A stretch of DNA of 64,000 bases, taken from NCBI RefSeq assembly GCF_007859755.1, contig NZ_SJPF01000004.1, forward strand, positions 620,894 to 684,893, read 5' to 3'. The stretch is from Blastopirellula retiformator (lineage in GTDB: Bacteria > Planctomycetota > Planctomycetia > Pirellulales > Pirellulaceae). The position numbers and the translations under genes are program-made. How positions within the stretch are numbered: the stretch's first letter is position 1; each line of letters starts with the position of its first letter. The notes under the pieces were generated by a model. The model worked only from the letters and a program-made list of their open reading frames with translations, did not search any database and had not been told where the DNA came from. This document shows, piece after piece, positions 25,926 to 35,128 of this stretch.

Positions 25926-27536
25926 ATGACTGAAATCTCCGCCTCGCCTCGGGCTCGCCGAGGACTTACGCTCGTCGAAATGTTGGTGGCGACGACGTTG
26001 ACCCTGATCCTGTTCTTCTCGGTCGCCCAGATCTTCGCCTTCCTGGGCGATACGATGCATGACGCCCGGTCAACGATCGAACTGTCAGGCAACATGCGCG
26101 GTCTGACGACGACGATGCAGAACGATCTCGATTGCCACACGGCGCCCGGGTTGCCATGGGTCGGCGTTGGCGCCAACCTTGGCTACTTCACGGTGGTCGA
26201 AGGGCCTGATCGCGATGGCGACTTCGCCGGCGTGACCAGCGTTGGCGGCGACGCGGACGACATCATCGCGTTTACCGCCTACAGCAAAGAGCAGCCGTTC
26301 GTCGGTTTGATTCAAGGCGAACTGATCCGCCAAGGGGGACGGCTGTGTATTGCCGATACCGGCGCGACTTCGCCAATTACATCGCACTACGCCGAGATCA
26401 TCTATTGGACCGAGTTCACCCCGTATGACGATGCCGATGGCGATGGCCTGCGCGATGCGGACGAGACGGTCACGCTCTTTCGCCGTGTGCTGCTGATCCG
26501 TCCTGACATCGATTTTCAGGTGGATACCTCCAGCTACAACTCGATGACGGGAGTCTGGGGCAGCGGTCGCGAAATTACGCAACTGGAAGCGTTCAACAAT
26601 TTTGACCTCTCACTTCGTCCCTCTGTCGCCACCGGAAACGGCGCCGGCGATTGGACTTGGCGGACGAATTCGCTGGAGGACCTGCAGTCGCGCAACAATC
26701 GCCATGGGACGTGGATGATTCGGTCGAGCCAAGCTTCGACAGGGGGGGGCGCCGCAGAGAGTTTTGACGAACCGACGACGATGCCCCACTCGGCGCCAGG
26801 CGCGATCGTCGGCCGAGCAGTGGGCAGCTTCCCTCATCTACTTCGCCCGCGTTACTTGCGATCGTTTGAAAAAATGAACGAAATCGCCGTCGAAACCGGC
26901 AGTATGTTAACCGGCATTCGTGATCGAACGGGCGAAGACGTCTTGATGTCGAAGATTCTCGCCTTCGACGTCAAAGTGTTTGACCCCTACGCCCCAATCC
27001 TGGTCCATTCGATTGACAATGACATGGCCTCGATTCCCGGCGATATCGGCTTTGCCACCCTGGACGCTGGCTTGGGCACGATCGCCACCGGCGCAGGAAC
27101 TGGCGCTTACGTCGACTTGAATTGGATCGGACTGACGAACGATCCGAGCCGAGCCGCCGGCTCGAAGCTTTACGACAATGGCCATTTCGCCGCCATCCCC
27201 ACAGCCCGATCGCAGGCACGGAACCAGACGATTCCGCTGGTCGCCAATCATCGCTCTCCGAGCGTCGCCAACGGCCGCGATCTGGCGATGTACGACACCT
27301 GGCCGGCGCTCTATGAATCGGATGGCGTCGACCAAGACAGTGACATGCTAACCGACGAAGGGACCAACGGCGTCGACGACGATGGCCTCAACGGCGTCGA
27401 TGATCCCGGCGAACACGAAACGGCCCCGCCGTACGAACGTCCCTTGCGTGGTATTCAGATCACGATTCGCGCGATCGAAGATGGCTCCCGATTGATTCGC
27501 CAAGACACGGTCACCGCCAACTTGATGACCGAGTAG
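25926..27536 (+). CDS. PilW-like type IV pseudopilin protein
   Basis: The protein has 536 residues. A textbook prepilin leader, RRG-LTLVEM, has the cleavage site after Gly13 and Glu at +5. The helix LVATTLTLILFFSVAQIFAF and a large exported domain follow. Asp-rich stretches (DDADGDGLRDADE near 165, DGVDQDSDMLTDEGTNGVDDDG near 460) look like Ca-binding type-3 repeats. Planctomycete genomes carry many such pseudopilins thought to act with type II/IV-like secretion machinery, but no assembly ATPase or platform gene lies in this window. The stop overlaps the start of the next gene (TAGTG), so the two are translationally coupled. Confidence 0.88.
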   Translation: MTEISASPRARRGLTLVEMLVATTLTLILFFSVAQIFAFLGDTMHDARSTIELSGNMRGLTTTMQNDLDCHTAPGLPWVGVGANLGYFTVVEGPDRDGDFAGVTSVGGDADDIIAFTAYSKEQPFVGLIQGELIRQGGRLCIADTGATSPITSHYAEIIYWTEFTPYDDADGDGLRDADETVTLFRRVLLIRPDIDFQVDTSSYNSMTGVWGSGREITQLEAFNNFDLSLRPSVATGNGAGDWTWRTNSLEDLQSRNNRHGTWMIRSSQASTGGGAAESFDEPTTMPHSAPGAIVGRAVGSFPHLLRPRYLRSFEKMNEIAVETGSMLTGIRDRTGEDVLMSKILAFDVKVFDPYAPILVHSIDNDMASIPGDIGFATLDAGLGTIATGAGTGAYVDLNWIGLTNDPSRAAGSKLYDNGHFAAIPTARSQARNQTIPLVANHRSPSVANGRDLAMYDTWPALYESDGVDQDSDMLTDEGTNGVDDDGLNGVDDPGEHETAPPYERPLRGIQITIRAIEDGSRLIRQDTVTANLMTE

Positions 27537-27919
27537 TGAGCGACGCGCCCCATTCGATTCGTCTGAACGGCCCCTGGCAGGTTTGCTTTGCGCCCGGGGC
27601 CCAGCCAACCCGCGTGAACCTGCCGCGCGATTGGTCGACGCTGTCTACTACAACGTGCGACGGCGCCTTGACGTTGACCCGCTTCTTTAACGCGCCGACC
27701 GGTCTCGTCCCCGGTGATCAGGTAATGCTGGTGCTGGACGCGCTCCCGTTCTCGGGCAACGTGACGCTCAACGGCGCCGTGCTGGGCGACTTTTCCGGCA
27801 GCCGGCAGTTCTCGATCGTTGATCAGATCGAGTTGCGGAATCAGCTGGAAATCAGCGGCTCGTCGTTGGCCACTGGCCAGCCTGCCGGCGAAGTGCGTCT
27901 GGAAATCTTCGCCAGTTAA
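27536..27919 (+). CDS. small jelly-roll (GH2 sugar-binding-like) protein
   Basis: The protein has 127 residues with a GTG start overlapping the previous TAG. The sequence (IRLNGPWQV, VNLPRDWS, LTLTRFFNAPTGL, VMLVLDALPFSGNVTLNGAVLGDFSGS, EISG) follows the N-terminal sugar-binding jelly-roll of GH2 beta-galactosidases and glucuronidases. There is no catalytic domain, no signal peptide and no membrane helix. It may be a cytoplasmic accessory or a relic of a larger hydrolase. Coupling to the pseudopilin gene suggests a joint role, which I cannot define. Confidence 0.65.
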   Translation: MSDAPHSIRLNGPWQVCFAPGAQPTRVNLPRDWSTLSTTTCDGALTLTRFFNAPTGLVPGDQVMLVLDALPFSGNVTLNGAVLGDFSGSRQFSIVDQIELRNQLEISGSSLATGQPAGEVRLEIFAS

Positions 27920-27933
27920 CGCTCGCGGCGTCG

Positions 27934-29865
27934 CTACGAACTGCTTGGCGACTGCGACTCGGTTTCGGTCTCGTCTTCGGGCGCCACGTCCTCGGACTGC
28001 GTCTCTTCGGGGGCCGGTTTGACCGGGTCGACCAGCGAGATCAGGGATTGTCCCGGCTTGGGGGTCGCCGTCGACTCGGCGGTCCGCACTTCCAGCTTCT
28101 TCCCTTCGTCGATGATGAACATCACGAGCGCCGAGTCGCCATACCGCTTCAAAAAGTCGGCGTAGGTGAACTCGGCGGTCAGCGACGTCTTTTTGATTTG
28201 CGCCCCCGCGGCGAACCGTCGGGCGACAACATAGAAGTCGACTCCTTCCGAGAAGAGAACCCGCCCGCGGAGATGATCCGAGACCGAAGCTCGCCGCCCC
28301 GAACCAGAATCCCAGGCCGCCAACTGATAGACCTCTTTGCGGCCAAACAGGTGGATGAACTCTTGGCAGGCCAGGGCGTTGACTTCATCATTCGCCGTCA
28401 AGGCGAGCAGCCGCCCAATACCGCCGATGTTGATCTCTTCGGTGACATAGTCCGACAGGATGCTCGCGCAGTGAGCCGGCAAGCCGGCCATCTTGGCCGC
28501 CGAGATATTGCGGTAGTTGGTATCGACCAACAACACCTGGAAGCCGGCGTCGTGGATCACTTTGCCCAGTTCGCGGACCCAGCGATCGGCCCCGGCGATC
28601 AACAACCCTTGGGGATTGGGGGACGCCAGCCCCAGCATCCGCGCGATCGGCGCGGCCGTTAATCCGTAGAACGTCACCGTGCCGACGATCACCAACAGCG
28701 CGAGCGGGGCCAGCAGTTCGGCCTGGGCGATCGTGGTTGGATCGGCGCCCCGGTGGACGTACTCTTCGACAATTTCAAACGCGAACACCGACGAAACCGC
28801 CGCGGCGACGATCCCGCGCGGGGCCATAAAGCAAAGAAACGTCTTCTGCCGCCAGTTGAGCCCGCTGCCAATCGTCGATAATAAGACCGACGCCGGACGG
28901 ACGATCACGATCAAGAGCAGCAGAAACAGCAGACCTTGCCAGCCCACCTTGGCGATCTCGGCCGGCGACGTCCGCGCGGCCAGCACCACAAACAAGCAAG
29001 AGATCAGCAGCACCCGCAGGTTCTCTTTGAACTCAAAGATATGCCGCACCGTGATCCGCTTTTGATTGGCGAGTAAGATGCCGAGCACGGTAACGGTCAG
29101 CAGGCCCGACTCAGGCTGAATGGCGTTGGAGACCGCGAAGACGACCAGAATCGCCGCCAGGATCGATGCGTTGTGGAGAAAGTCAGGAATCAAAAAGCGG
29201 CGCAGCAGCAGAATCAGAGTCGCCGCCGAAAACGCCCCCAGGACCAAGCCGACCACCAGGGTCTTAAGAATCGCCAACAGGGCGACGGCGAACGCTTCGT
29301 TCAGCCCGGTCGCGACGACCGCTTCGTACACCAGAACCGCCAGCACGGCGCCAATCGGGTCGATGACGATCCCTTCCCACTTGGCGATCGAGCCCACCTT
29401 GCGGGCAGGCCGTATATAGTTAAGCAAGGGCGCAATCACCGTCGGACCGGTGACGACCAGGATCGCACCGATCAGGGCCGCCAGCTCGATCGGAAAGCCC
29501 ATGATGAAGTAGGCGGCCAAACCGGCCAGCCCCCAGCAGATCGCGGCGCCAACGGTCACCAGCCGCAGGACGACTCCGCCCGCTTCCCGAAGTTCCGAGA
29601 ACTTCAGACTCATCCCCCCCTCGAACAGAATCACCGCCACCGACAGCGATACGATCGGGAAGAGGAGATCCTTGCCGATGATGTCGTCGGGGTCGCCGGC
29701 CAACTGGGCGGCAAATCCAAACGCCAACAACAGCAAAATCGACGGCAAGTGCAAGCGCCAGGCGAGCCACTGAGCGGCGATGCCTAGTCCCAACACTCCG
29801 GCGAGGTAGAGCGGATAGTATTCTGGCGATAACGGCGGCAAGTAACAGCTTTCGCTCAAAGACAC
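27934..29865 (-). CDS. CPA1-type monovalent cation/proton antiporter with TrkA-N-like domain
   Basis: The protein has 643 residues. About twelve membrane helices span 15-400, with antiporter landmarks VILFEGGMSLKFSEL, VVTGPTVIAPLL, AKWEGIVIDPIGAVLAVLVYE and FMAPRGIVAAAVSSVFA. A cytoplasmic nucleotide-binding-like domain (about 415-550; GLLIAGADRWVRELGKVI, VLLVDTNYRNIS) resembles TrkA-N but lacks a clean GxGxxG. An acidic Glu/Ser/Thr-rich tail ends the protein. It should exchange Na+ or K+ for H+ across the inner membrane; ion preference cannot be read. It converges on the jelly-roll gene 14 bp away. Confidence 0.9.
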   Translation of the reverse strand: MSLSESCYLPPLSPEYYPLYLAGVLGLGIAAQWLAWRLHLPSILLLLAFGFAAQLAGDPDDIIGKDLLFPIVSLSVAVILFEGGMSLKFSELREAGGVVLRLVTVGAAICWGLAGLAAYFIMGFPIELAALIGAILVVTGPTVIAPLLNYIRPARKVGSIAKWEGIVIDPIGAVLAVLVYEAVVATGLNEAFAVALLAILKTLVVGLVLGAFSAATLILLLRRFLIPDFLHNASILAAILVVFAVSNAIQPESGLLTVTVLGILLANQKRITVRHIFEFKENLRVLLISCLFVVLAARTSPAEIAKVGWQGLLFLLLLIVIVRPASVLLSTIGSGLNWRQKTFLCFMAPRGIVAAAVSSVFAFEIVEEYVHRGADPTTIAQAELLAPLALLVIVGTVTFYGLTAAPIARMLGLASPNPQGLLIAGADRWVRELGKVIHDAGFQVLLVDTNYRNISAAKMAGLPAHCASILSDYVTEEINIGGIGRLLALTANDEVNALACQEFIHLFGRKEVYQLAAWDSGSGRRASVSDHLRGRVLFSEGVDFYVVARRFAAGAQIKKTSLTAEFTYADFLKRYGDSALVMFIIDEGKKLEVRTAESTATPKPGQSLISLVDPVKPAPEETQSEDVAPEDETETESQSPSSS

Positions 29866-30030
29866 ATTATCAGATCATCATGTGCGCTTGGATCTTAGGA
29901 GTCTAGCTCGCTATGACTCGACGGCGCGGAATGTTTGATGTAATTTGAACCAGCGTCGAGAGTTAAGAAAACCCCTCACACGCCCGAATCGCGGCGTCCG
30001 CCCCGCCAATCCCAGCCAGGTTCCACCTAT

Positions 30031-31260
30031 ATGCCAAATCCGCGAGTTCTGCTGGCGCTGCTGTTTGCGCTGATCGTCGCTCCCCTGACCGCGGCTAACG
30101 CCGAGCAAGCCCCCAATACGCTTACTGAGGCCGAAATTGCCGACGGCTGGATCTTGCTGTTCGACGGCGAGACTACATTTGGCTGGAGACGGGAGGGAAA
30201 TACCGATTGGACAATCGACCAAGGGGTGATCCGGGCGACCAAAGGGGATGTCGGCCTCCTCCGCACGACCACGCAATTCGCTAATTATCAGCTGCACGTC
30301 GAGTTTCGGGCGCCCGAGGAGACCAACAGCGGCGTCTTCCTGCGAACCGCCCCCAAGCCGGAAAGCCCGACCTACGACTGCTACGAACTGAATATCGCCC
30401 CCGAGAGCAACTCCTTTCCGACCGGCAGCCTGGTCGGGCGGATGAAGGTGACGCCCGAGTGCACGCCCGACCAGTGGCACGCCTTTGACGTGACCGTCAA
30501 CCAAGGAACGATCGTCGTTCAGCTGGATGGCGCCGAAGTGCTGAAATACGAAGATCCGCAATATCTGGGGATGGGCTTCATCGGGCTGCAGCACAACTCG
30601 GGCGAGGTCGAGTTTCGCAATGTGAAACTGAAGCCGCTGGGGATGGAATCGATTTTCAACGGCAAGGATTTCACCGGCTGGAAGACCTATCCCGAGATGG
30701 ACAGCAAGTTCACCGTGACCGAAGCAGGGGAGATCCACGCCGAAAACGGCCCCGGTCAACTCGAGAGCGAAAAGCCCTACGGCGACTTCGTCTTCCGCAT
30801 CGATGCGATCACGCACGCCAAGAACCTGAACAGCGGCGTCTTCTTCCGCTGCATCCCCGGCGAGAAAATGAACGGCTACGAATGCCAGATCCACAACGGC
30901 TACGAAGCCGAAGACCGCACGCTGCCGATCGATCACGGGACCGGGGCGATTTTCCGCCGCGTCAAAGCGCGCCGCGTCGTCAGCGATGACCAAAAGTGGT
31001 TCACCAAAACGCTGATCGCCCAAGGCCCGCATATCAGCGTGTGGGTCGACGGCTATCAAGTGACCGACTGGACCGACCACCGCAAAAAAGACGACAATCC
31101 CCGCCGCGGTCTGCGAACCGCCCCCGGCACGATCATGCTGCAAGGCCATGACCCGACGACCGACCTGTCGTTCAAGAACCTGCAGATCACCGAATTGCCG
31201 CAGCGCTGGCCCGTCGCCCGCAATTCGAAGCCGGCGGACCAGGAAGAAGCGTCGAACTAG
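30031..31260 (+). CDS. exported protein with two DUF1080 domains
   Basis: The protein has 409 residues with a signal peptide (RVLLALLFALIVAPLTAANA). Two tandem concanavalin-like DUF1080 (3-keto-disaccharide hydrolase) domains follow. The first starts at GWILLFDGETTFGWRR and contains TNSGVFLRTAP; the second starts at ESIFNGKDFTGWKT and contains LNSGVFFRCIPG. The repeated DG/NGKD-F-GW entry and NSGVF motifs show the internal duplication. DUF1080 proteins are expanded in planctomycetes and act on modified sugars outside the cytoplasm; the substrate is unknown. An AGGT ribosome-site-like sequence precedes the ATG. Confidence 0.88.
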   Translation: MPNPRVLLALLFALIVAPLTAANAEQAPNTLTEAEIADGWILLFDGETTFGWRREGNTDWTIDQGVIRATKGDVGLLRTTTQFANYQLHVEFRAPEETNSGVFLRTAPKPESPTYDCYELNIAPESNSFPTGSLVGRMKVTPECTPDQWHAFDVTVNQGTIVVQLDGAEVLKYEDPQYLGMGFIGLQHNSGEVEFRNVKLKPLGMESIFNGKDFTGWKTYPEMDSKFTVTEAGEIHAENGPGQLESEKPYGDFVFRIDAITHAKNLNSGVFFRCIPGEKMNGYECQIHNGYEAEDRTLPIDHGTGAIFRRVKARRVVSDDQKWFTKTLIAQGPHISVWVDGYQVTDWTDHRKKDDNPRRGLRTAPGTIMLQGHDPTTDLSFKNLQITELPQRWPVARNSKPADQEEASN

Positions 31261-31637
31261 TCGACCAATTCCAAGACAAACTCATTCGGGCCGCTCGGCG
31301 TTACCTCTGCCGTCAGGCCCGATTTTTCTGCGCTATAGGCTCGCGTGCCGCTCCTTGCGCAGGTTTCCGCCGTCCGATGGCCTGCAGCGGAAAACACGGA
31401 TTATTCCGATTTTGTCGGTCCGCTTCTCTGAGACATCCGCTCCACGCGATCTTAGCAGGGCCGCGTTAGCGCTGGCGAGCCAATCAGGCCCCGCCCAGAG
31501 TGTTTCTATCCGAGAAAACCCGAGTGCGCGTCCGCACAAGGATCCGCCAGCGACCTATGCTTTACTGATCCCTACAACTTCTGCGCTTGCGTCTGCCGTC
31601 AGACGCCGCTTCTACTTTGCTCATAAAGGCTTTCGTC
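31261..31637. other. 377-bp intergenic region
   Basis: It lies between the DUF1080 stop and the cupin-like start. I see no gene, no strong hairpin and no repeat shared with elsewhere in the window. AAAGG shortly before 31638 is the probable ribosome site. Confidence 0.4.
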
Positions 31638-32576
31638 ATGTCGCATGGCAACTTGATCGATTGGAACAAAGACCTGCACCAGATGGAGAGCGAGGTGATC
31701 ACCACCACGCATCGCTTGGTCGAAACCGGTCTGTTTGACGACGAGCACCTGGTGCGCATTCTCGATACCCATCCTCGCGACGCGCTAAACGTCAACACGA
31801 TGGGCATCGACGAGACCGATCACAGCGACTGGAAAGAAGGGGACGCGTCGAAACTAAACGGCGAGCAGCTGTTGCAAGCGACCAAAGAAGGTCGCCTCTG
31901 GCTGAACATTCGCAACATGCTGACCCATCACCGCGAATACGCCGATCTGATCAACTCGATCTACGACGAGCTGGAAAGCAAGGTCGCCGGTTTTCAGGCG
32001 CTCGAGCGTTCGGCCAACTTGCTGGTCTCGTCGCCGACCGCGATCGTCTACTACCACCTCGACATTCCGGTCAACATGCTGTGGCACCTCCGCGGCAAGA
32101 AGCGGGCCTACGTCTATCCGCCGTACGACGAACGTTTTGTTACCCAGGCGACGATCGAAGACGTCATCTGCGGCGAAAGCTACGAAGAACTCGCCTTCGA
32201 TCCGCAATTTGACGAAAGCGCCTTCATCGCCGAGCTGCAGCCGGGGCAGATGGTCACCTGGCCGCAGAACACGCCGCATCGCGTCAGCAACGTCGAAGGG
32301 CTGAACGTTTCGCTCACCACCGAACACAAGACGCCCAAAGCGATCCGCCGGATCAAACTGTTCCGCGCGAACCGCTTCTTCCGCCATCAGTGCGGCTATC
32401 AGAATCTGTCGACCGCCACCGAAGGGGTTGGCTACAACATGAAGATGGCGGCGTTTTCGGTTGTGAAAGCGTATCGCAAGCTGTTCAAGAAGAAAGAGGG
32501 CAACTACGCCTACCCCGTCACCTTTGAACTCGACCCGATGAACCCGACGAAGGTTCGCGAGATGTCGGCCAAGTAG
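31638..32576 (+). CDS. JmjC/cupin-like protein, probable Fe(II)/2-oxoglutarate oxygenase fold
   Basis: The start (MSHGNLIDWNKDL, 312 residues) is chosen over an upstream in-frame ATG because AAAGG precedes it. A helical N-terminal part (about 1-130) leads to a double-stranded beta-helix region. That region has H140-L-D142 in VYYHLDIPVNM and His214 in WPQNTPHRVSN, a possible HxD...H metal triad, with KKRAYVYPPYDERFV between. Similar cupin-like proteins occur near polysaccharide genes in Gram-negative bacteria; the substrate is unknown. It is the neighbour of, and convergent with, the glucan synthesis genes. No signal peptide, so cytoplasmic. Confidence 0.75.
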   Translation: MSHGNLIDWNKDLHQMESEVITTTHRLVETGLFDDEHLVRILDTHPRDALNVNTMGIDETDHSDWKEGDASKLNGEQLLQATKEGRLWLNIRNMLTHHREYADLINSIYDELESKVAGFQALERSANLLVSSPTAIVYYHLDIPVNMLWHLRGKKRAYVYPPYDERFVTQATIEDVICGESYEELAFDPQFDESAFIAELQPGQMVTWPQNTPHRVSNVEGLNVSLTTEHKTPKAIRRIKLFRANRFFRHQCGYQNLSTATEGVGYNMKMAAFSVVKAYRKLFKKKEGNYAYPVTFELDPMNPTKVREMSAK

Positions 32577-32590
32577 TTCGCCCAGACGGC

Positions 32591-32621
32591 AATCGGCTTC
32601 GTCGCAGCCACGAAGCCGATT
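32591..32621. terminator. bidirectional hairpin between convergent genes
   Basis: A perfect 12-bp stem AATCGGCTTCGT / ACGAAGCCGATT has a 7-base loop. It stands between the cupin-like gene and opgH, which converge here. A short T-run exists only weakly (TTTCAG on plus), so termination efficiency is uncertain. Confidence 0.6.
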
Positions 32622-32640
32622 TCAGTATATCAACCGGCGA

Positions 32641-34650
32641 CTAGCGTGCCCGGGCTTCGATGTCGGCCAACAGGCGTTCCGACCAATAGCTGGCGTGCGC
32701 CTGTCGCAACTTATCGGCGTCCACCAACAGCTCGCGACGTTGGTCCATCGTCATCTCTTCGAGCGTCTGTTCGCTGAGCGGCAGTTCGCAACTCGGATCG
32801 ACCGTCAGCTGCGTGATGGCGATATGAGCCGCCATCGCATGGGGATCGCGGACCAAGCGTTCGAGCGTCGCTTCTTCGCTGGGGACCGGCAGATCAAAGT
32901 ACTGCTGCTGGCGACGCATCGCAGCGGTCGGTTCGGTCTCTTCTTCGATGATCAGACGACCGCGGCTCTTTAACCAGCGGCCAAACTGCGGTGAGCTAAG
33001 CATCAAGATCAGCGGAGCGACGCCGAGCCAACTGGCCAGCAGCGGCGAGAACCAGATCAGCGCCGTCGGATTCGCCAGATAGATCAAGACGGCCGAGATC
33101 GCTCCCATCACCGCCAACTTCCAGCCAACGGCCCAAGCGTCTTCCCACGTCAGGTTCACGTCGCCACGGTTCTGCGCGTTCCACTCGACGCGGCGTCCCC
33201 GCAACGTGGCGAAGACGAACTGCGTATGAAACCACATCAGCAGCGGTGCGAACAACGTCGAAGCGACCGTCTCGATCGCCGCATCAATCCAAATCGCACT
33301 CGCCGGACGGCGTTTTTCGATCGGGGTCGAGCGAATGAAATCGGTAACGGCCAGCACCTTCGGGGTCATCAACAAGACCAGCGTACTGGCGAGCAGCAGC
33401 AGCGAAGCCATCGAAGCGCTAATGCCGAGCGAAGTGGCGCTGGTGCCCGAGACGCTGAGCAGCAGCGCGAGCTGCAGCACCACGAAGCCGAGCCACAGCG
33501 GGCTCGCCAGGTAGGCGAAGGCGCCACACATCAGGTGCCAGCGATTGGTCAGCGGCAAGGGGCAGCGGACCAGGAAGTTCAAGTGCTGCAGGTTTCCTTG
33601 ACACCAGCGTTGATCGCGCTGGAGGTAGTCGAGGACCGAGCCAGGCGTCTCTTCGTAGCTCCCTCCCAGATCGTCCGCAATATGCACCTTCCAATCGGCG
33701 CGGCGGAGCAGGGCGGCTTCGACAAAGTCATGGCTCAAGATTTCGCCGCCTAAGGGGCGTTCGCCTGGCAGCACTGGCAGCCCGCAATGTTGCACGAAAG
33801 CGCGGGTGCGGATGATCGCGTTATGTCCCCAATAGTTGGCGGCGTCGCCACACCAGTGGCGATAGCCTCGCAGGAACCCGCGGCCATAGGTGGCGGCGGC
33901 AAACTGCTGAGCGCGAGCCAACAGCGAGGCGCCATTGATCGGTCGCGGCGGAACTTGGATGAGCGCGACCCGCTCGTCCTTTTCCATTCGGCGGACCATT
34001 TCGACCATGGTCTCGGCCGACATTAGGCTGTCGGCGTCCAAGACGATCAGGTAACGATAGCGGCCACCCCAACGTTCGCAAAATTCGGAGATGTTGCCCG
34101 CCTTGCGGGCGATGTTTTTGGGACGACGGCGATAGAAAATTTGCGGCTTGGCGTTGTCGTACGACATCTCGAGCCAGACCGCTTCTTCTTCGGCGGCGAT
34201 GTCCGGATCGGTCGTATCGCTCAGCAGGAAGAACTCGAAAGTCTCTCCGCCGCCAATTTTGGCCAGCTCTTCCCGCATCGCTCGCACGCCGGCGGCGACG
34301 CGCCGGGGGGACTCGTTGTAAACGGGAACCAGAATCGCGGTCGAAGGGAGCGACCCGATTTCTTCCGGCGTGACCGGCTCGATCTCGCTCGTCTCGGGCG
34401 CCGGCAACAGATGGCCGACGATCGACATGCCGATGCCGTATCCAAGCCAACCGGTCAGCAGCGCGAAGAAGGCTCCGGCGGCGACGTCAATTGGCCCCAG
34501 TCCGCCATCGGCGGCAGAGATGTCGAGGAACAGCCACGTCATCAACGCGCTCACGGTGAGCGCCGTCGAGACGATCAGCGTCTTGGGATACTTCTGCGCA
34601 ATCGACTGCGACATACCGGCGATCGAGTTGTTTTGTTTTGACGATTTCAC
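32641..34650 (-). CDS. opgH: glucan biosynthesis glucosyltransferase OpgH/MdoH
   Basis: GTG start (34648-34650) with AGGTT upstream; 669 residues. Two N-terminal helices (LIVSTALTVSALMTWLFL and ALLTGWLGYGIGMSIVG) precede a GT2 domain: ILVPVYNESPRRVAAG, DADSLMSAETMVEM and the processive-enzyme motif QRDQRWCQGN. Several C-terminal helices and a cytoplasmic tail follow. OpgH polymerises glucose from UDP-glucose into beta-1,2 glucan backbones for osmoregulated periplasmic glucans. It is shorter than the about 850-residue E. coli protein, chiefly at the N-terminus. It is the third gene after opgG and a small unknown gene on the same strand. Confidence 0.93.
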   Translation of the reverse strand: MKSSKQNNSIAGMSQSIAQKYPKTLIVSTALTVSALMTWLFLDISAADGGLGPIDVAAGAFFALLTGWLGYGIGMSIVGHLLPAPETSEIEPVTPEEIGSLPSTAILVPVYNESPRRVAAGVRAMREELAKIGGGETFEFFLLSDTTDPDIAAEEEAVWLEMSYDNAKPQIFYRRRPKNIARKAGNISEFCERWGGRYRYLIVLDADSLMSAETMVEMVRRMEKDERVALIQVPPRPINGASLLARAQQFAAATYGRGFLRGYRHWCGDAANYWGHNAIIRTRAFVQHCGLPVLPGERPLGGEILSHDFVEAALLRRADWKVHIADDLGGSYEETPGSVLDYLQRDQRWCQGNLQHLNFLVRCPLPLTNRWHLMCGAFAYLASPLWLGFVVLQLALLLSVSGTSATSLGISASMASLLLLASTLVLLMTPKVLAVTDFIRSTPIEKRRPASAIWIDAAIETVASTLFAPLLMWFHTQFVFATLRGRRVEWNAQNRGDVNLTWEDAWAVGWKLAVMGAISAVLIYLANPTALIWFSPLLASWLGVAPLILMLSSPQFGRWLKSRGRLIIEEETEPTAAMRRQQQYFDLPVPSEEATLERLVRDPHAMAAHIAITQLTVDPSCELPLSEQTLEEMTMDQRRELLVDADKLRQAHASYWSERLLADIEARAR

Positions 34651-34717
34651 AGCAACCTGTTTCTCTCTGCCCCTGTTGGGTCGATAGGGCGATCGGCGAC
34701 GCGGCCCAAGGCGTCGT

Positions 34718-35128
34718 TTACAGCAATCGCATCGACCAAGCCACGTGGCGTACGACGTCTTGCGTCCGTCTCCAGGCAGCCAGGTAGAAATCGGGATTTA
34801 CGACGATCGGCGGTTCGTGCAGATCTTGCATCCGCATCGGCGAGCCTGCTTCATTCGGGACGGCGGCCAGACGCTGAACGTCTTGGAACTGGGACTCCGG
34901 CCGTTTGCCGAATTCCTGAATGCCGTAGTAAATGATCGCACGCGTTCGCTCGCGCCCGACCACCTCGTCGGGGATCTGGGCGAGCGCCACATCCATTAGT
35001 TCATGCGTCGTCTGTACTGCTTGCTCCGGATCGTCGATCCCATTGGCGACGACGTATCGCAGCAACGCCCGTCGTGCGAGCACGACTTGCGTGTCAGCCA
35101 GCGACTGATGTTCAATCACGGTTGACAT
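34718..35128 (-). CDS. small protein of unknown function between opgG and opgH
   Basis: The protein has 136 residues. GGAG six bases before the ATG at 35126-35128 decides the start, and the gene overlaps the end of opgG by 13 bp. There is no signal peptide and no membrane helix. The protein looks helical, with TQVVLARRALLRYVV, QTTHELMDVALAQIPDEVVGRER, RAIIYYGIQEFG and RRTQDVVRHVAWSMRLL. I know of no opg gene of this type. Position and overlap suggest a role in regulating or assembling the glucan synthase, which is inference only. Confidence 0.8.
   Translation of the reverse strand: MSTVIEHQSLADTQVVLARRALLRYVVANGIDDPEQAVQTTHELMDVALAQIPDEVVGRERTRAIIYYGIQEFGKRPESQFQDVQRLAAVPNEAGSPMRMQDLHEPPIVVNPDFYLAAWRRTQDVVRHVAWSMRLL

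Noticed and set aside
29911-31149. Minus-strand 412-codon frame antisense to the DUF1080 gene
   Set aside because: Shadow frame; the duplicated DUF1080 motifs and signal peptide are on the plus strand.
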